Shown here piece by piece: positions 41,579-51,596 of a stretch of DNA of 64,000 nucleotides. This stretch comes from Bacilli bacterium. GTDB lineage: Bacteria; Bacillota_I; Bacilli_A; RF39; UBA660. The position numbers were made by a program, and so were the translations under genes. The stretch spans positions 1-64,000 of the forward strand of contig JAQVKM010000005.1 in the NCBI GenBank assembly GCA_028694645.1, written 5' to 3'. The stretch's first letter is position 1, and each line of letters starts with the position of its first letter. Below the pieces are notes generated by a model, which ran no database searches, was not told where the DNA came from, and saw nothing but the letters and a program-made list of their open reading frames with translations.

Positions 41579-42159
41579 TTTTTTATACTTCCATTTTCTA
41601 ATATATTTTCAATTGTGTTAATTTTATCAATAATGTTATCGTCATTATAATTTTCCATTATAATAGTAAGTAATTTTTCATATGAAGCATAATTTTCTGG
41701 AAATGTTTTTCTAGCCCAAGTAGGATTAGGAAGAACTCCATATATAATATTTAGTTCATTATTATTTCTTTTTTCATTAAAAATTTTTCTTGTTTCTTCT
41801 TTATATAAATTAAGAATTTCTGTTTTACAATTATCATTATTATATATTATATCTTTTTTTGTTTTTAAAACAATGAAGCTTGCATTTTTTAATGCATATT
41901 TATTAAATGAATTTTTATTAAATTTATGTAATGACAATATATCTAAATCTTTTTCAGATTGTAACCCAATTAAAAAATCTTGTTCCAATTGTTCATCTTC
42001 TATTTCTAAATATATATCTTTAATACCAGCTAAACTTGCTTTTTCTTCTAATAGTGCAACCAATTCAAAGCACTCAATATCAAAACTTATATGTAGACTT
42101 TTACTTGTTAAACATTTTTCAAGTAACATATCTGCATATTTTTCATGTAGCATTTGCAT
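41575..42159 (-). CDS. Stand-alone N-terminal domain of an M29 (AmpS-like) aminopeptidase
   Basis: The 194-residue product matches only the N-terminal domain of the M29 metallo-aminopeptidases: LHEKYADMLLEKCLTSK, LVALLEEKASLAGIKDIYLE and the characteristic NPTWARKTFPE near residue 150. The catalytic domain with the Glu/His/Asp metal ligands is absent, and no frameshift is evident, since the following frame is unrelated. GGGGGAAATTTGG precedes the ATG. It lies 18 bp after pnp and is probably cotranscribed with it. It could be a binding protein or a remnant kept for another use. Confidence 0.7.
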   Translation of the reverse strand: MQMLHEKYADMLLEKCLTSKSLHISFDIECFELVALLEEKASLAGIKDIYLEIEDEQLEQDFLIGLQSEKDLDILSLHKFNKNSFNKYALKNASFIVLKTKKDIIYNNDNCKTEILNLYKEETRKIFNEKRNNNELNIIYGVLPNPTWARKTFPENYASYEKLLTIIMENYNDDNIIDKINTIENILENGSIKK

Positions 42160-42177
42160 CCAAATTTCCCCCTTATT

Positions 42178-44307
42178 TTATTTTAATGCATCTTTTCTAG
42201 ATAAGTTAAGTCTTCCTCTTTTATCATACCCTAGTGATTTTACTAAGATTTCATCTCCAACTTTTACTACATCACTTGCTTTTTCTATTCTTTCTTCAGC
42301 TAATTTAGAAACATGTACTAATCCTTCACAACCAGGCCATAATTCTACAAAACATCCAAAATCTTCTACTTTAACAACTTTACCTTTATATATTACATTT
42401 TCTTCTACTTCTCTAACTATTGATTTAATCATTTCTGCTGTTTTATCAATAATTTCTTGATTATAGTGATAGATTATTACTCTTCCATCATCTTCTAAAT
42501 CAACTTTAACCGCATTTGGATCGGTAACTGCATTAACATTACTAGATTCTAAAATAATTTTAGTAATTGTTTCTCCACCACGACCTATAACATCTTTAAT
42601 ACGATCAGGGTTAATTGTAAAAATACAAGTTTTTGGTGCATATTTACTAACTTCTTTTCTTGGTTCAGGTATTTGTTTAGTAATAACATCTAATATTTGT
42701 TGACGTGCAACATGAGCTTGATTTAAAGCTTCTTTTAATACTTCTTTTGTTATTCCTTTTATTTTAATATCCATTTGTAGTGCACATATACCATTTTTTG
42801 TACCTGCAACTTTGAAATCCATATCACCTAAATGATCTTCCATACCTTGTATATCAGTTAAAATAGTATAGTCTTCACCATCTGTTATAAGTCCCATAGC
42901 TATACCTGCTACTGGAGCTTTAATTGGTACACCAGCTGCCATAAGGGCCATACAACCTGCACATATACTAGCTTGTGAACTTGAACCATTACTTTCTAAA
43001 ATTTCTGAAACTACTCTTATTGTGTATGGAAATTGTTCTTCGGAAGGAATTACTTGTGCTAAAGCTCTTTCTCCTAAAGCTCCGTGTCCTATTTCTCTTC
43101 TACCAGGTGAACCATATCTACCAGTTTCTCCTACAGAAAATTGAGGAAAGTTATAATGTAACATAAATCTTTTCTCATCTTCAATTGAAAGACCATCTAA
43201 TATTTGATGTTCTCCTAAAGCTCCTAAAGTTACAGTTGATAAACTTTGTGTTTGCCCTCTTGTAAATAGTGCTGAACCATGAGTTCTTGGTAATAAATCA
43301 ATATCAGTTGATAACTCTCTAATTTCATCCATAGCACGCCCATCAGCTCTGGTATGTTCTTTAACAACTATTTTTCTAAATATTTCATATTCTATTTCTT
43401 CCAATATTAATTTTACTTTTGTTGTTAATATTTTCAAATCATTTTCTTTTAAATCACTATTTTCTTCTTCATATTTAGAAACAATTTCTTGTTTAATATT
43501 GTCTATAGCTTCATATTTTTCTAATTTATCTTTTATTCTCATTGCTTGATCTAAAGCACTAGAAGCCATTTGTTTGATTGTTTCTTTTAATTCTTCTTCT
43601 ATTTCTAATTTTTCATATATCATTTTAGGAAGCCCTACTTCAGATATAATTTTTTCTTGAAATTCACATAATTCTTTTATTGCATCATGACCAAACATTA
43701 AAGCTTCTAACATATCTTCTTCTGAAGCTTCTAATGATCCTGCTTCTACCATGTTAATAGCTTTTTTTGTTCCAGCTACTGTCAAATCAATATCTGATAA
43801 TTCTAATTGTTCTTTAGTAGGATTAATAATAAATTCACCATTTATTCTACCAACTTTAACTCCTGCTATTGGACCATCAAATGGTATTTCTGATATAGAT
43901 GTAGCTAAAGAAGATCCAAACATTGCTGCCATTTCTGGAGAATTATCTTGATCAACTGATAAAACTGTATTAATTATTTGGACTTCATTTTTAAAGTCTT
44001 CAGGAAACATTGGTCGCATTGGACGATCAATCATACGTGCTGCTAATGTTGCATTATCTGTAGGCCTTCCTTCTCTTTTAATAAATCCTCCTGGTATTTT
44101 ACCAACAGAATATAATTTTTCTTGATATAAAACCATTAATGGGAAAAATCCTGCTAATATATTAACATTTTTTGACACAACTACTGTACTAAGTACAACT
44201 GTATCTCCATATCTAACTAAAACAGATCCTGAAGCTTGTTTAGCTAATTCACCTATTTCGATAGTTAAATTTCTTCCTCTAAAGTCTAATTGATATATTT
44301 TTTTCAT
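42178..44307 (-). CDS. pnp: Polyribonucleotide nucleotidyltransferase (PNPase)
   Basis: PNPase is a phosphorolytic 3'-5' exoribonuclease of the RNA degradosome. The product is 709 residues from the ATG at 44307 (GGTGG upstream), normal length. Order: RNase PH-like domain 1 ([29 protein letters not shown]), all-helical domain, RNase PH-like domain 2 ([27 protein letters not shown]), KH ([16 protein letters not shown]) and S1 ([17 protein letters not shown]). It follows rpsO with an intervening hairpin, the classic rpsO-pnp order. Confidence 0.97.
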   Translation of the reverse strand: MKKIYQLDFRGRNLTIEIGELAKQASGSVLVRYGDTVVLSTVVVSKNVNILAGFFPLMVLYQEKLYSVGKIPGGFIKREGRPTDNATLAARMIDRPMRPMFPEDFKNEVQIINTVLSVDQDNSPEMAAMFGSSLATSISEIPFDGPIAGVKVGRINGEFIINPTKEQLELSDIDLTVAGTKKAINMVEAGSLEASEEDMLEALMFGHDAIKELCEFQEKIISEVGLPKMIYEKLEIEEELKETIKQMASSALDQAMRIKDKLEKYEAIDNIKQEIVSKYEEENSDLKENDLKILTTKVKLILEEIEYEIFRKIVVKEHTRADGRAMDEIRELSTDIDLLPRTHGSALFTRGQTQSLSTVTLGALGEHQILDGLSIEDEKRFMLHYNFPQFSVGETGRYGSPGRREIGHGALGERALAQVIPSEEQFPYTIRVVSEILESNGSSSQASICAGCMALMAAGVPIKAPVAGIAMGLITDGEDYTILTDIQGMEDHLGDMDFKVAGTKNGICALQMDIKIKGITKEVLKEALNQAHVARQQILDVITKQIPEPRKEVSKYAPKTCIFTINPDRIKDVIGRGGETITKIILESSNVNAVTDPNAVKVDLEDDGRVIIYHYNQEIIDKTAEMIKSIVREVEENVIYKGKVVKVEDFGCFVELWPGCEGLVHVSKLAEERIEKASDVVKVGDEILVKSLGYDKRGRLNLSRKDALK

Positions 44308-44330
44308 AAAACCACCTATTTCTTTCTTAT

Positions 44331-44361
44331 GTATATAAAAGGCACTCAAAAAAGGAGTGCC
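44331..44361 (-). terminator. rpsO-pnp intercistronic hairpin/terminator
   Basis: GGCACTC-CTTTTTT-GAGTGCC followed by TTTTATATA on the minus strand. The tail is imperfect, so read-through into pnp is likely. Confidence 0.7.
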
Positions 44362-44372
44362 TACTTATTATT

Positions 44373-44642
44373 TTATTTTCTTAACCCTAAATCTTTAACT
44401 ATATTTCTATATCTAGTTACATCGTTTTTGAATAAGTAGTTTAATAAACTTCTTCTTCTACCAACTTTTTTAAGTAACCCTCTTCTAGAATGATAGTCAT
44501 GACTATGTTCTTTTAAATGTTCTGTTAAATCTTTGATTTCTTCTGTTAAAATAGCTATTTGAACTTCTGCAGATCCTGTATCTCCTTCTGTTCTTGCATA
44601 TTTTTTAACAATATTTTCTTTCATTTCTTTTGTTAAAGCCAT
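44373..44642 (-). CDS. rpsO: 30S ribosomal protein S15
   Basis: S15 binds the central domain of 16S rRNA. The product is 89 residues with the family blocks [50 protein letters not shown] and a basic C-terminus. GAGAGGAGAA precedes the ATG. It is transcribed from a promoter 80 nt upstream and is followed by pnp. Confidence 0.98.
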   Translation of the reverse strand: MALTKEMKENIVKKYARTEGDTGSAEVQIAILTEEIKDLTEHLKEHSHDYHSRRGLLKKVGRRRSLLNYLFKNDVTRYRNIVKDLGLRK

Positions 44643-44722
44643 GTTAGTTCTCCTCTCAATAATATTCGCTTATTCCTAGAAAAAAGTCGGATTTTCTTTT
44701 ATCCACGAACAAGTACAAATAT

Positions 44723-44751
44723 AATATACACTATATTTTATTAAAATGCAA
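44723..44751 (-). promoter_or_regulatory. rpsO promoter
   Basis: TTGCAT (44751-44746), 17 nt, and TATATT (44728-44723). The leader of ~75 nt has an AAATCCGACTTTTTTC segment but no clear S15 operator. Confidence 0.75.
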
Positions 44752-44762
44752 TAGTTTATTTA

Positions 44763-45281
44763 TTAATTAATAAAACCTATTTTATCAAATGGAAATAATC
44801 TTATTGATACTGTCCCTAATATAGTATTTTCTTTTATAGCTCCAAAATATCTACTATCAAATGATTCAGATCGATTATCTCCCATTACAAAATAATAATT
44901 ATCTTGAATTGTTATTTCTTCCATATTATCTACATATTCAGGCTCATCTTTTTTGTATTTTTCTTCTACATATTCTCCATTTATATATAGTTTATTATTA
45001 ACTATTTCTAATTTATCTCCAGGTAATCCAATTATTCTTTTAATTAATTTTTCTTCTTGAAATTCAAAAACAATAATATCATTTCTTTTATAAGTATTAT
45101 CAAATTTATTTAATATTAAAAATTCATTGTTTTGTAATGTATTTTCCATTGATGGGCCATCTACAGTAACTGGTGTTATTATAAATAATCTAATTAATAT
45201 TATAATTCCTATTATGATGAAATAAGGAATTGTTTCTTTCAAGTTTTTTAATATCATATTTTTCACTTTTATCATATCCAT
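44763..45281 (-). CDS. lepB: Type I signal peptidase
   Basis: Signal peptidase cleaves secretory signal peptides at the outer membrane face. The product is 172 residues, the short Gram-positive form. One N-terminal membrane helix (about 16-38), box B DGPSMENTL with the catalytic Ser, box D LIKRIIGLPGDKLEI with the general-base Lys, and box E MGDNRSESFDSRYFG. Several near-N-terminal starts are possible (ATG, ATG, GTG within 15 nt), so the N-terminus is uncertain. It follows rplS, with a terminator between. Confidence 0.95.
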   Translation of the reverse strand: MDMIKVKNMILKNLKETIPYFIIIGIIILIRLFIITPVTVDGPSMENTLQNNEFLILNKFDNTYKRNDIIVFEFQEEKLIKRIIGLPGDKLEIVNNKLYINGEYVEEKYKKDEPEYVDNMEEITIQDNYYFVMGDNRSESFDSRYFGAIKENTILGTVSIRLFPFDKIGFIN

Positions 45282-45319
45282 TCTTTATTAATTATAATAC
45301 CACAAATTAATTTATGCAA

Positions 45320-45341
45320 GAAAAAAAGGCTTATGCCTTTT
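45320..45341 (-). terminator. rplS terminator
   Basis: AAAGGC-ATAA-GCCTTT followed by T on the minus strand, overlapping the rplS stop. Confidence 0.75.
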
Positions 45342-45684
45342 ATTTGTCTCTACGTTCTTTAATTTTTGGTTGTTTTACTAAAGTTCTTAAGAAGTTTAAT
45401 TTAGCTCTTCTTACTTTACCTTTTCTTAAAACTGTAATTGAATCAATTTTTGGTGAATTAACTGCAAAAGTTCTTTCAACTCCTACACCACCAGATATTT
45501 TTCTTACAATAAAGTTTTTACCAATACCTGAATTTTTAATAGCCATAACTATTCCTTCAAATGCTTGAATTCTTTCTCTTTTTCCTTCAACGATTTTTAC
45601 GTCTACTTTAACTGTATCACCAACTCTAAATTCTGGTAAATCAGTTCTTATTTGACTTTTTGTAATCATTTCAACTTTGTTCAT
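45340..45684 (-). CDS. rplS: 50S ribosomal protein L19
   Basis: L19 sits at the 30S-50S interface. The product is 114 residues: [40 protein letters not shown] and [11 protein letters not shown] are family blocks. GGAGAGA precedes the ATG. It has its own promoter and a ~100-nt leader with a CCGCTG hairpin. Upstream are trmD and rimM in the same direction, as in the Bacillus rimM-trmD-rplS order, but with an extra gene inserted. Confidence 0.98.
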   Translation of the reverse strand: MNKVEMITKSQIRTDLPEFRVGDTVKVDVKIVEGKRERIQAFEGIVMAIKNSGIGKNFIVRKISGGVGVERTFAVNSPKIDSITVLRKGKVRRAKLNFLRTLVKQPKIKERRDK

Positions 45685-45765
45685 ATATAGTCTCTCCTTT
45701 TCTATTTACATATGATCATGAACTATTAAATTAAATCTTATATAAAATTTTTTTATATTTAAATC

Positions 45766-45789
45766 TTTCATCAGCGGATCACAATGAAA
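45766..45789 (-). promoter_or_regulatory. Possible L19 leader hairpin
   Basis: TTTCAT-TGTGATCCGCTG-ATGAAA forms a 6-bp stem with a 12-nt loop containing CCGCTG, the only GC-rich part of the rplS leader. It recalls the L19 ribosomal protein leader of Firmicutes, which is autoregulatory. The predicted transcription start falls close to or within the 5' arm, which weakens the call. Confidence 0.35.
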
Positions 45790-45791
45790 TA

Positions 45792-45820
45792 ATTTTAGCA
45801 TATTTATTTTTGTTTGTAAA
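45792..45820 (-). promoter_or_regulatory. rplS promoter
   Basis: TTTACA (45820-45815), 17 nt, and TAAAAT (45797-45792), directly after the stop codon of the gene at 45825-46310. Confidence 0.65.
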
Positions 45821-45824
45821 GCAT

Positions 45825-46310
45825 TTATCTTCTTTTGCGGCTATTTTCTACAATTTCTTCTTGTATATCATTAATTACTACTTCTCGTTTTTTAACTTCT
45901 TTTTTTGGCATAATAAAAGCTTGTTTAGATTTTATTTCATGTTCTAATAAAGATATTTTTTTTAATAATAAATCAATATATTTATCTTCTAAAAAAAGGC
46001 GGTATTTATATTCAACAATTTCTTTATATTTGCTCATTTCATTTAACGCTTCCATAAATGATGAATTATCTCCTTCATCATCTATTAAAGTTATCAAATA
46101 TTGTAAATATAAATCCAATTTTCTTTTAATTTTCTTTTTTAAAACTTTTTCTATTAAAACTGGTTTTATTATTATCATTGAATCAACAGCTATACCTGGA
46201 TAATTAAAAGTATTTTTAGGTAATACTTTATATCCATTAATTTTTTTAGTATCAATAATTGTTTTTTTATCATTATTGTGTCTAATAACTCTATATTTTT
46301 TTATTTTCAT
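45825..46310 (-). CDS. Unrecognised 161-residue basic protein between trmD and rplS
   Basis: I do not recognise it. A beta-rich start (KIKKYRVIRHNNDKKTIID), a central helix pair (KIKRKLDLYLQYLITLID, MSKYKEIVEYKYRLFLEDKYIDLLL) and a coiled-coil-like end with many Lys and Arg (finishing NSRKRR). No membrane segment. It begins 8 nt after the trmD stop, so it belongs to the rimM-trmD transcript. Its location suggests a translation-related role, but that is inference; it does not look like YlqD. Confidence 0.65.
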   Translation of the reverse strand: MKIKKYRVIRHNNDKKTIIDTKKINGYKVLPKNTFNYPGIAVDSMIIIKPVLIEKVLKKKIKRKLDLYLQYLITLIDDEGDNSSFMEALNEMSKYKEIVEYKYRLFLEDKYIDLLLKKISLLEHEIKSKQAFIMPKKEVKKREVVINDIQEEIVENSRKRR

Positions 46311-46318
46311 ATAAAACT

Positions 46319-46987
46319 TCAGCTCTTTTCTAATAAATCAGGTCTTCGTTCTTGTGTTTTTTTTAAACTTTGTTCATAACGCCATTTATTTATATTAGCA
46401 TGATTACCTGATAATAATACATCAGGAACTTTCATTCCTCTAAAATCAACTGGTTTAGTATAAACTGGATAATCTAATAAATTATTATTAAATGAATCAT
46501 TTTCATGTGATTTTTCATCTATAACACCATCTATTAAGCGAACAATACTGTCTGTTATTATCATACTAGGTAGTTCTCCGCCTGTTAAAACGAAGTCACC
46601 GATACTAATTTCTAAATCAACTATATTTCTTATTCTTTCATCAAATCCTTCATAATGACCACAAAGAATAATTAAATGATGATTATTTTTTAATTCATAT
46701 GCCATTTTTTGATTATATGTTTTTCCTTGAGGAGTCATCATAATTATCAATGAATCTTTTGTTTTAATGTCATCAATTGCATCAAATATTGGTTGTGGCA
46801 TTAATACCATTCCTTGACCTCCACCAAAACCATAATCATCTACTTTTCTATGAATATTTTTTGAGTAGTTCCTTATATTTATTATATTAATTTCAACATT
46901 TTTATTTTTAATAGCTCTTTTAATAATTGATTCATTTAAGAAGTTTTCAAACATATTAGGAAAAAGTGTTAATATATCAATTTTCAT
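46319..46987 (-). CDS. trmD: tRNA (guanine-N1)-methyltransferase TrmD
   Basis: TrmD methylates G37 in tRNAs reading CNN-type codons, preventing frameshifting; it has a SPOUT trefoil knot. The product is 222 residues. Blocks: FPNMFENFLNESIIKRA, DDYGFGGGQGMVLMPQP, ILCGHYEGFDERI, EISIGDFVLTGGELP and GNHANINKWRYEQSL. The ATG lies 11 nt inside the end of rimM, after GAGGGC. Confidence 0.97.
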   Translation of the reverse strand: MKIDILTLFPNMFENFLNESIIKRAIKNKNVEINIINIRNYSKNIHRKVDDYGFGGGQGMVLMPQPIFDAIDDIKTKDSLIIMMTPQGKTYNQKMAYELKNNHHLIILCGHYEGFDERIRNIVDLEISIGDFVLTGGELPSMIITDSIVRLIDGVIDEKSHENDSFNNNLLDYPVYTKPVDFRGMKVPDVLLSGNHANINKWRYEQSLKKTQERRPDLLEKS

Positions 46988-47468
46988 CTATTAAGCCCTC
47001 AATATTATTAATTACTATTTTATTATTTTGCAAATCAACTTCTTTTATAAATAAAGTTACTTTAGGAATTAGATATCTTTTTTTATCATTTTCAACAATT
47101 ATTAAATCTTGATGTGGAAGTTTTTCTATACTTTTAACCTTACCTATTAATTTATCTGTATATACTAATAGTCCTATTAAATCCTCATCAAAATAACCGT
47201 CTATTTTAATATCATCTTTATTTATATACACTTTTTTACCTTTATATTTTAATACTTCATTAATATTATTAATGTTATTTAAGGTAATCATATCATAGTT
47301 TTTATGAACTCTATATGTATTAATTATTTCTTCATCATAATTTGAGCCAATATATATTTTAAAGTTTTTCTTAAATATTAAATTTTTATATTGAAATTTT
47401 GATAATATTCTTATTTCTCCTTTTATGCCATGAGTATTTACAATATTACCAATATATATATAATTCAT
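46977..47468 (-). CDS. rimM: Ribosome maturation factor RimM
   Basis: RimM assists assembly of the 30S head. The product is 163 residues with an N-terminal beta-barrel starting YIGNIVNTHGIKGEIRI and a PRC-barrel C-domain (GKVKSIEKLPHQDLIIVE, YLIPKVTLFIKEVDL). AGGTGAAAT precedes the ATG. It ends in TGA within trmD. Confidence 0.95.
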   Translation of the reverse strand: MNYIYIGNIVNTHGIKGEIRILSKFQYKNLIFKKNFKIYIGSNYDEEIINTYRVHKNYDMITLNNINNINEVLKYKGKKVYINKDDIKIDGYFDEDLIGLLVYTDKLIGKVKSIEKLPHQDLIIVENDKKRYLIPKVTLFIKEVDLQNNKIVINNIEGLIDEN

Positions 47469-47475
47469 ATTTCAC

Positions 47476-48204
47476 CTACTTATCTAATTCATATAAAATT
47501 ATGCTTGTTGCAACAGCTACATTTAAACTCTCACAAGTTTTATTCATTTTGATGTATAAATAATCATCGCAATTATTTAATATATCATTACTAACACCAT
47601 TTCCTTCGTTTCCCATTATTATAGCAAATTTTTTAGTTTTTTCAATAGTTTTAATGTTTTTCCCATTAGTTACTTTAGTTCCTAAGATAATGTAATTTTC
47701 TTGTTTTAATTGATTTATAATATTTTTAATGTTTCTTCTTATTATATTTATATGAAATAACATTCCTTGTGAAGATCTTATTGTCTTAGAATTATATAAA
47801 TCAACCGTATTTTCTCCTAATATTATTGTATCAATATTAAATGCTACTGCACTTCTAATAATTGTTCCTAAATTTCCTGGATCTTGTATTTCATCTAAAA
47901 TTAAAATTTTATCACCTAATATCTCATTTTCTTTTATTTTTTTACATATACCTAGTATGTTGCTAGGATTATCTAATTCGCTAATATATTTAATAATTTC
48001 TTTTGTCACATACATTGTTTCAATATCATTATTATTTTTTTCTTCTTTTTCAAGTATTAATGTTTGTAATAATGACGCTTTTTTAGCCTCTTCAATCAAA
48101 TGTTGTCCTTCTATTAAAAATAACCCTGATTGATCTCGGTATTTTTTTATATTTAATTTTTTTATTTCTTTTATTTTTTTATTTTCTATTGATGTATATA
48201 GCAT
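47476..48204 (-). CDS. SpoU/TrmH-family RNA 2'-O-ribose methyltransferase
   Basis: The 242-residue product has an RNA-binding N-domain (LFLIEGQHLIEEAKKA) and a SPOUT C-domain with ILDEIQDPGNLGTIIRSA, IIMGNEGNGVS and ESLNVAVATSIILYEL, the three SpoU motifs. The ATG at 48204 follows AGGTGAG; an earlier in-frame start is less likely. The target (23S rRNA or tRNA) cannot be assigned. It is 8 nt before rimM and probably leads that operon. Confidence 0.93.
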   Translation of the reverse strand: MLYTSIENKKIKEIKKLNIKKYRDQSGLFLIEGQHLIEEAKKASLLQTLILEKEEKNNNDIETMYVTKEIIKYISELDNPSNILGICKKIKENEILGDKILILDEIQDPGNLGTIIRSAVAFNIDTIILGENTVDLYNSKTIRSSQGMLFHINIIRRNIKNIINQLKQENYIILGTKVTNGKNIKTIEKTKKFAIIMGNEGNGVSNDILNNCDDYLYIKMNKTCESLNVAVATSIILYELDK

Positions 48205-48230
48205 ATTTCTCACCTATATCAATTTTATCA

Positions 48231-48256
48231 AAAAAAAGACTTTTTATAAAGTCTTT
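48231..48256 (-). terminator. mutL terminator
   Basis: AAAGACTTT-ATAA-AAAGTCTTT followed by T on the minus strand, between mutL and the methyltransferase gene. Confidence 0.8.
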
Positions 48257-48260
48257 ATTA

Positions 48261-50015
48261 TTAAAAACCACTTCTTTTAAATAATTTTTCTAAATCTGCT
48301 TTTGAGTAATATATGATTGTGGGTCTTCCATGAGGACAATTAAATGGATTATCACAACTTCTTAAATCATTAATTAGATTTTCCATTTCCTCTAAAGTTA
48401 TTTTTTCATTACCTTTAATACTCATTTTACAAGCCATTGTTGAAGCTAAATTATCTCTAAATGTAGCTAAATTGAAATTTTTTTCTTTACTAATAACAAG
48501 ATCAATTACTTTTTTTATAGAGTTTATTTCGTTATTAACTGGTAACCAAGTTGGATGAGATTTAACAATAACAGAATTTATTCCAAATTGCTCTATATCA
48601 AAATTCATGTTATTTAAAAAATCTAGATTTTCACTTAATATAATATATTCGTTATTTGTATATTCTAGGGTAAGTGGAATTAATAGTTTTATTTTATCAT
48701 CACTTGGGTTTGATAATTTATTTAAACAAATTTCGTAATTTATTCTTTCTTTAGCAGCATGTTGATCCATTAAATACATGCCATTTTCATTTTGACAAAT
48801 AATATATGTCCCATGAATTACGCCAATTGGATACATAATAGGTAATCTTTCTTTTTCTTTTTTTTCTTCATAATTATATGTTAGAATTTCTTGAGATTCA
48901 TTTGATAAATCCTCATTTATTATATAATTTTCAGTATCTTCTTTTATTTCATCAAAATTTAATTTAAACTCTTTATATAATGGTTTATTATTTATGACTT
49001 CTTCTTTTTCTATTTCTATTTGAGGAATCAATGTAATGTTTTTTAATTTATTTTTTATTGTTTTAAATATTAATTCTTTTAATTCTTCAAATTTTGAAAA
49101 TTTAATATCCATTTTAGTTGGATGCACATTAACATCTACTAAACTAGGATCTACTTCTATGTTTATTACAACAACAGGATATTTATTGTCTGGTTTATAT
49201 GAGTGATAAGCATCATTTATTATTCTATTTAATTCTGAATTTCTAACTACTCTATTATTTACTAATGTTATTATTGTATTTCTACTAGATCTTTGAATTT
49301 CAGGCAATGATACATAACCATTTATTATATAATCATCATCTTCTGCTTTAATTTCTAACATTTTTTTAGTAATATTAATGCCATATATTGCATTAATTGT
49401 TTTTAATAAATTATTTGTTCCATCTGTATTTAAAATTACATTATTATTATTTGTTAATGTAAATCTTATTTCCGGATGAGATAATGCTATTTTATCAACA
49501 TAATCAGTAATACTAGCTAATTCAGTATATAAACTTTTCATATGTTTTAGTCGTGCTGGGGTGTTGTAAAAAAGATTATTTATTTCCATTATAGTTCCTA
49601 TTCTAGCTTCATCATTAGAAATATTAATTATTTTGCCACCATTTATTTGTACTAATGTCCCTACATTATTATTACAAGTTTTCAAAACTATTTCTGAAAC
49701 ACTCGCTATTGAAGCTAGTGCTTCTCCTCTAAACCCTAATGTTTCAATACGATATAAATCTTCTTCTGTTTTGATTTTACTTGTTGCGTGCCTCCCAAAA
49801 GCCAGAACAGCATCTTCTTTATCCATTCCATTACCATTATCAATAACCTTAATTTGTTTTGTTCCTGCTTCTATTAATTCTATTTTTATTTCACTTGCTT
49901 TAGCATCAATACTATTTTCAACTAATTCCTTAACAACACTAGCACATCTTTCAACAACTTCACCAGCTGCTATTTTATTAGCTAGTAATTCATCCATTAT
50001 TTTAATTTTACTCAT
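48261..50015 (-). CDS. mutL: DNA mismatch repair protein MutL
   Basis: The 584-residue product has the GHKL ATPase domain (NSIDAKASEIKIEL, DNGNGMDKEDA, LGFRGEALASIAS) and the dimerisation domain with the nicking endonuclease motif MDQHAAKERINYE and the zinc-site segments ACKMSIKG and NCPHGRPT. So this is the latent-endonuclease type, expected where MutH is absent. It follows miaB, the usual order near mutS in Firmicutes, but mutS is not in the window. Confidence 0.96.
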   Translation of the reverse strand: MSKIKIMDELLANKIAAGEVVERCASVVKELVENSIDAKASEIKIELIEAGTKQIKVIDNGNGMDKEDAVLAFGRHATSKIKTEEDLYRIETLGFRGEALASIASVSEIVLKTCNNNVGTLVQINGGKIINISNDEARIGTIMEINNLFYNTPARLKHMKSLYTELASITDYVDKIALSHPEIRFTLTNNNNVILNTDGTNNLLKTINAIYGINITKKMLEIKAEDDDYIINGYVSLPEIQRSSRNTIITLVNNRVVRNSELNRIINDAYHSYKPDNKYPVVVINIEVDPSLVDVNVHPTKMDIKFSKFEELKELIFKTIKNKLKNITLIPQIEIEKEEVINNKPLYKEFKLNFDEIKEDTENYIINEDLSNESQEILTYNYEEKKEKERLPIMYPIGVIHGTYIICQNENGMYLMDQHAAKERINYEICLNKLSNPSDDKIKLLIPLTLEYTNNEYIILSENLDFLNNMNFDIEQFGINSVIVKSHPTWLPVNNEINSIKKVIDLVISKEKNFNLATFRDNLASTMACKMSIKGNEKITLEEMENLINDLRSCDNPFNCPHGRPTIIYYSKADLEKLFKRSGF

Positions 50016-50049
50016 AACATCACCATTTTCTTTTATAATTATAACATAA

Positions 50050-50078
50050 GAAAAAAAATATTGAAATAATCAATATTT
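50050..50078 (-). terminator. miaB terminator
   Basis: AAATATTGA and TCAATATTT form a stem followed by T8 on the minus strand. Confidence 0.75.
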
Positions 50079-51500
50079 TTAATTTTCTATTTTTCCATTC
50101 ATACTCCATGTTTTTACATCAGTTATTGTTACATTTATTATTTTACCAATATTATCTGGATGAGCATCAACATTAACTAATTTCATAGTATCTGTATATC
50201 CAATTAAATAATCTTTATTTTTTTCACTATAATCTTCTATTAATACAGGTACTTTTTTATTTAGATATGATTCATTAGCTTCTAATGTATATTTATTTAT
50301 TAATTTATTTAATATTTGAAGTCTTTTGTTTTTCTCTTCTAAAGATACATTATCTTCCATTTTAGCTGCTGGAGTACCGTTTCTTGGGGAAAAAATAAAA
50401 GTAAAAGCTGAATCAAATTTACATTTATTAACTACATCTAAAGTTTCATTAAAATCTTCTTCTGTTTCATTAGGAAATCCAACAATAATATCTGTTGTTA
50501 TAGAACTATAAGGTAGAGCTTCTTTTATTTTATTATATAATGTTAAATAACTTTCTTTAGTATATCTTCTACCCATTAATTTTAGTATGTTATTTGACCC
50601 ACTTTGTAAAGGTAAATGAATATAGGGCATAATGTTTTTATTTTCTTTAATAACTTTAATCATTTCATCTGTAAAATCCCAAGGATGGCTTGTTACAAAA
50701 CGAATTCTTTCTATTTTTGTTTTAGCTACATCAGCAAGTAAATTTTCCATTCTATAATTGTCATTTAAGTCTTTACCATATGCATTTACATTTTGACCTA
50801 ATAAAGTTACTTCTTTATAACCATCACTAATCAATTGATTTATCTCGTCTAATATAAATTCTTTTGTTCTACTTCTTTGTTTACCTCTTGTATATGGAAC
50901 TATACAATAAGTACAAAATTTATCGCATCCATACATTATATTAATCCAAGCTTTATATTTTGAATCTCTTTTTACAGGAATGTTTTCAATAACATCTCCT
51001 TCAATACTATATACTTCTATTTCTAATTCTTGCTTTTCAATTGCATTATTTAATATATTAGGCAAATTATGAATATTATGTGTTCCAAAAACAATATCTA
51101 ACCATTTATATTTACTTAAAATTTCATTTACGACACTTTCTTCTTGAGCCATACATCCACATATACCGGCTATGATATGTGGTTTTGTTTCTTTTAAATG
51201 TTTAATTCTTCCAATCATTCCAAATACTTTATTATGGGCATTTTCTCTAATAGCACAAGTATTTAGTAAAATCAAATCAGCATCTTCCATATTATCACAT
51301 TTTGTATATGACATATCCTCTAAAATTGCTTTAATGTTTTCTGAATCATGTTCATTCATTTGACAACCATAAGTCTTTATAAAATATTTCTTATTAAACC
51401 CTAATTGTTTTAAATTTTCTTTTACTATATATTCATTTGTTTTTATTAAAACATCATTATTTGTTCTTTTTTTAGCTTCTATTAAATTTGGTGTAATCAT
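50079..51500 (-). CDS. miaB: tRNA-2-methylthio-N6-dimethylallyladenosine synthase MiaB
   Basis: MiaB is a radical-SAM methylthiotransferase acting on A37 of tRNAs. The product is 473 residues from the ATG at 51500, chosen by GAAGTGATAAA spacing. N-terminal Fe-S cysteines lie in TYGCQMNEHDSE, NTCAIRE and GICGCMAQEE; the radical-SAM triplet is in YGCDKFCTYCIVPY; the TRAM domain is at about 405-473. In Bacillus miaB is close to cotE; here cotE is 20 kb away beside OLE RNA. Confidence 0.96.
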   Translation of the reverse strand: MITPNLIEAKKRTNNDVLIKTNEYIVKENLKQLGFNKKYFIKTYGCQMNEHDSENIKAILEDMSYTKCDNMEDADLILLNTCAIRENAHNKVFGMIGRIKHLKETKPHIIAGICGCMAQEESVVNEILSKYKWLDIVFGTHNIHNLPNILNNAIEKQELEIEVYSIEGDVIENIPVKRDSKYKAWINIMYGCDKFCTYCIVPYTRGKQRSRTKEFILDEINQLISDGYKEVTLLGQNVNAYGKDLNDNYRMENLLADVAKTKIERIRFVTSHPWDFTDEMIKVIKENKNIMPYIHLPLQSGSNNILKLMGRRYTKESYLTLYNKIKEALPYSSITTDIIVGFPNETEEDFNETLDVVNKCKFDSAFTFIFSPRNGTPAAKMEDNVSLEEKNKRLQILNKLINKYTLEANESYLNKKVPVLIEDYSEKNKDYLIGYTDTMKLVNVDAHPDNIGKIINVTITDVKTWSMNGKIEN

Positions 51501-51567
51501 TTTATCACTTCTTTCACTCATCATATTAATAACATATATAATATTATCATATTAATTATAATAAATC

Positions 51568-51594
51568 AAAAAAAAATTGAAATTAATCAATTTT
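51568..51594 (-). terminator. ftsZ terminator
   Basis: AAATTGA-TTAATT-TCAATTT followed by T on the minus strand, just after the ftsZ stop. Confidence 0.7.
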
Positions 51595-51596
51595 CA

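Noticed and set aside
40577-42159. A frameshifted full-length M29 aminopeptidase
   Set aside because: The second frame has no M29 catalytic blocks or metal ligands, and starts with a normal ATGA junction.
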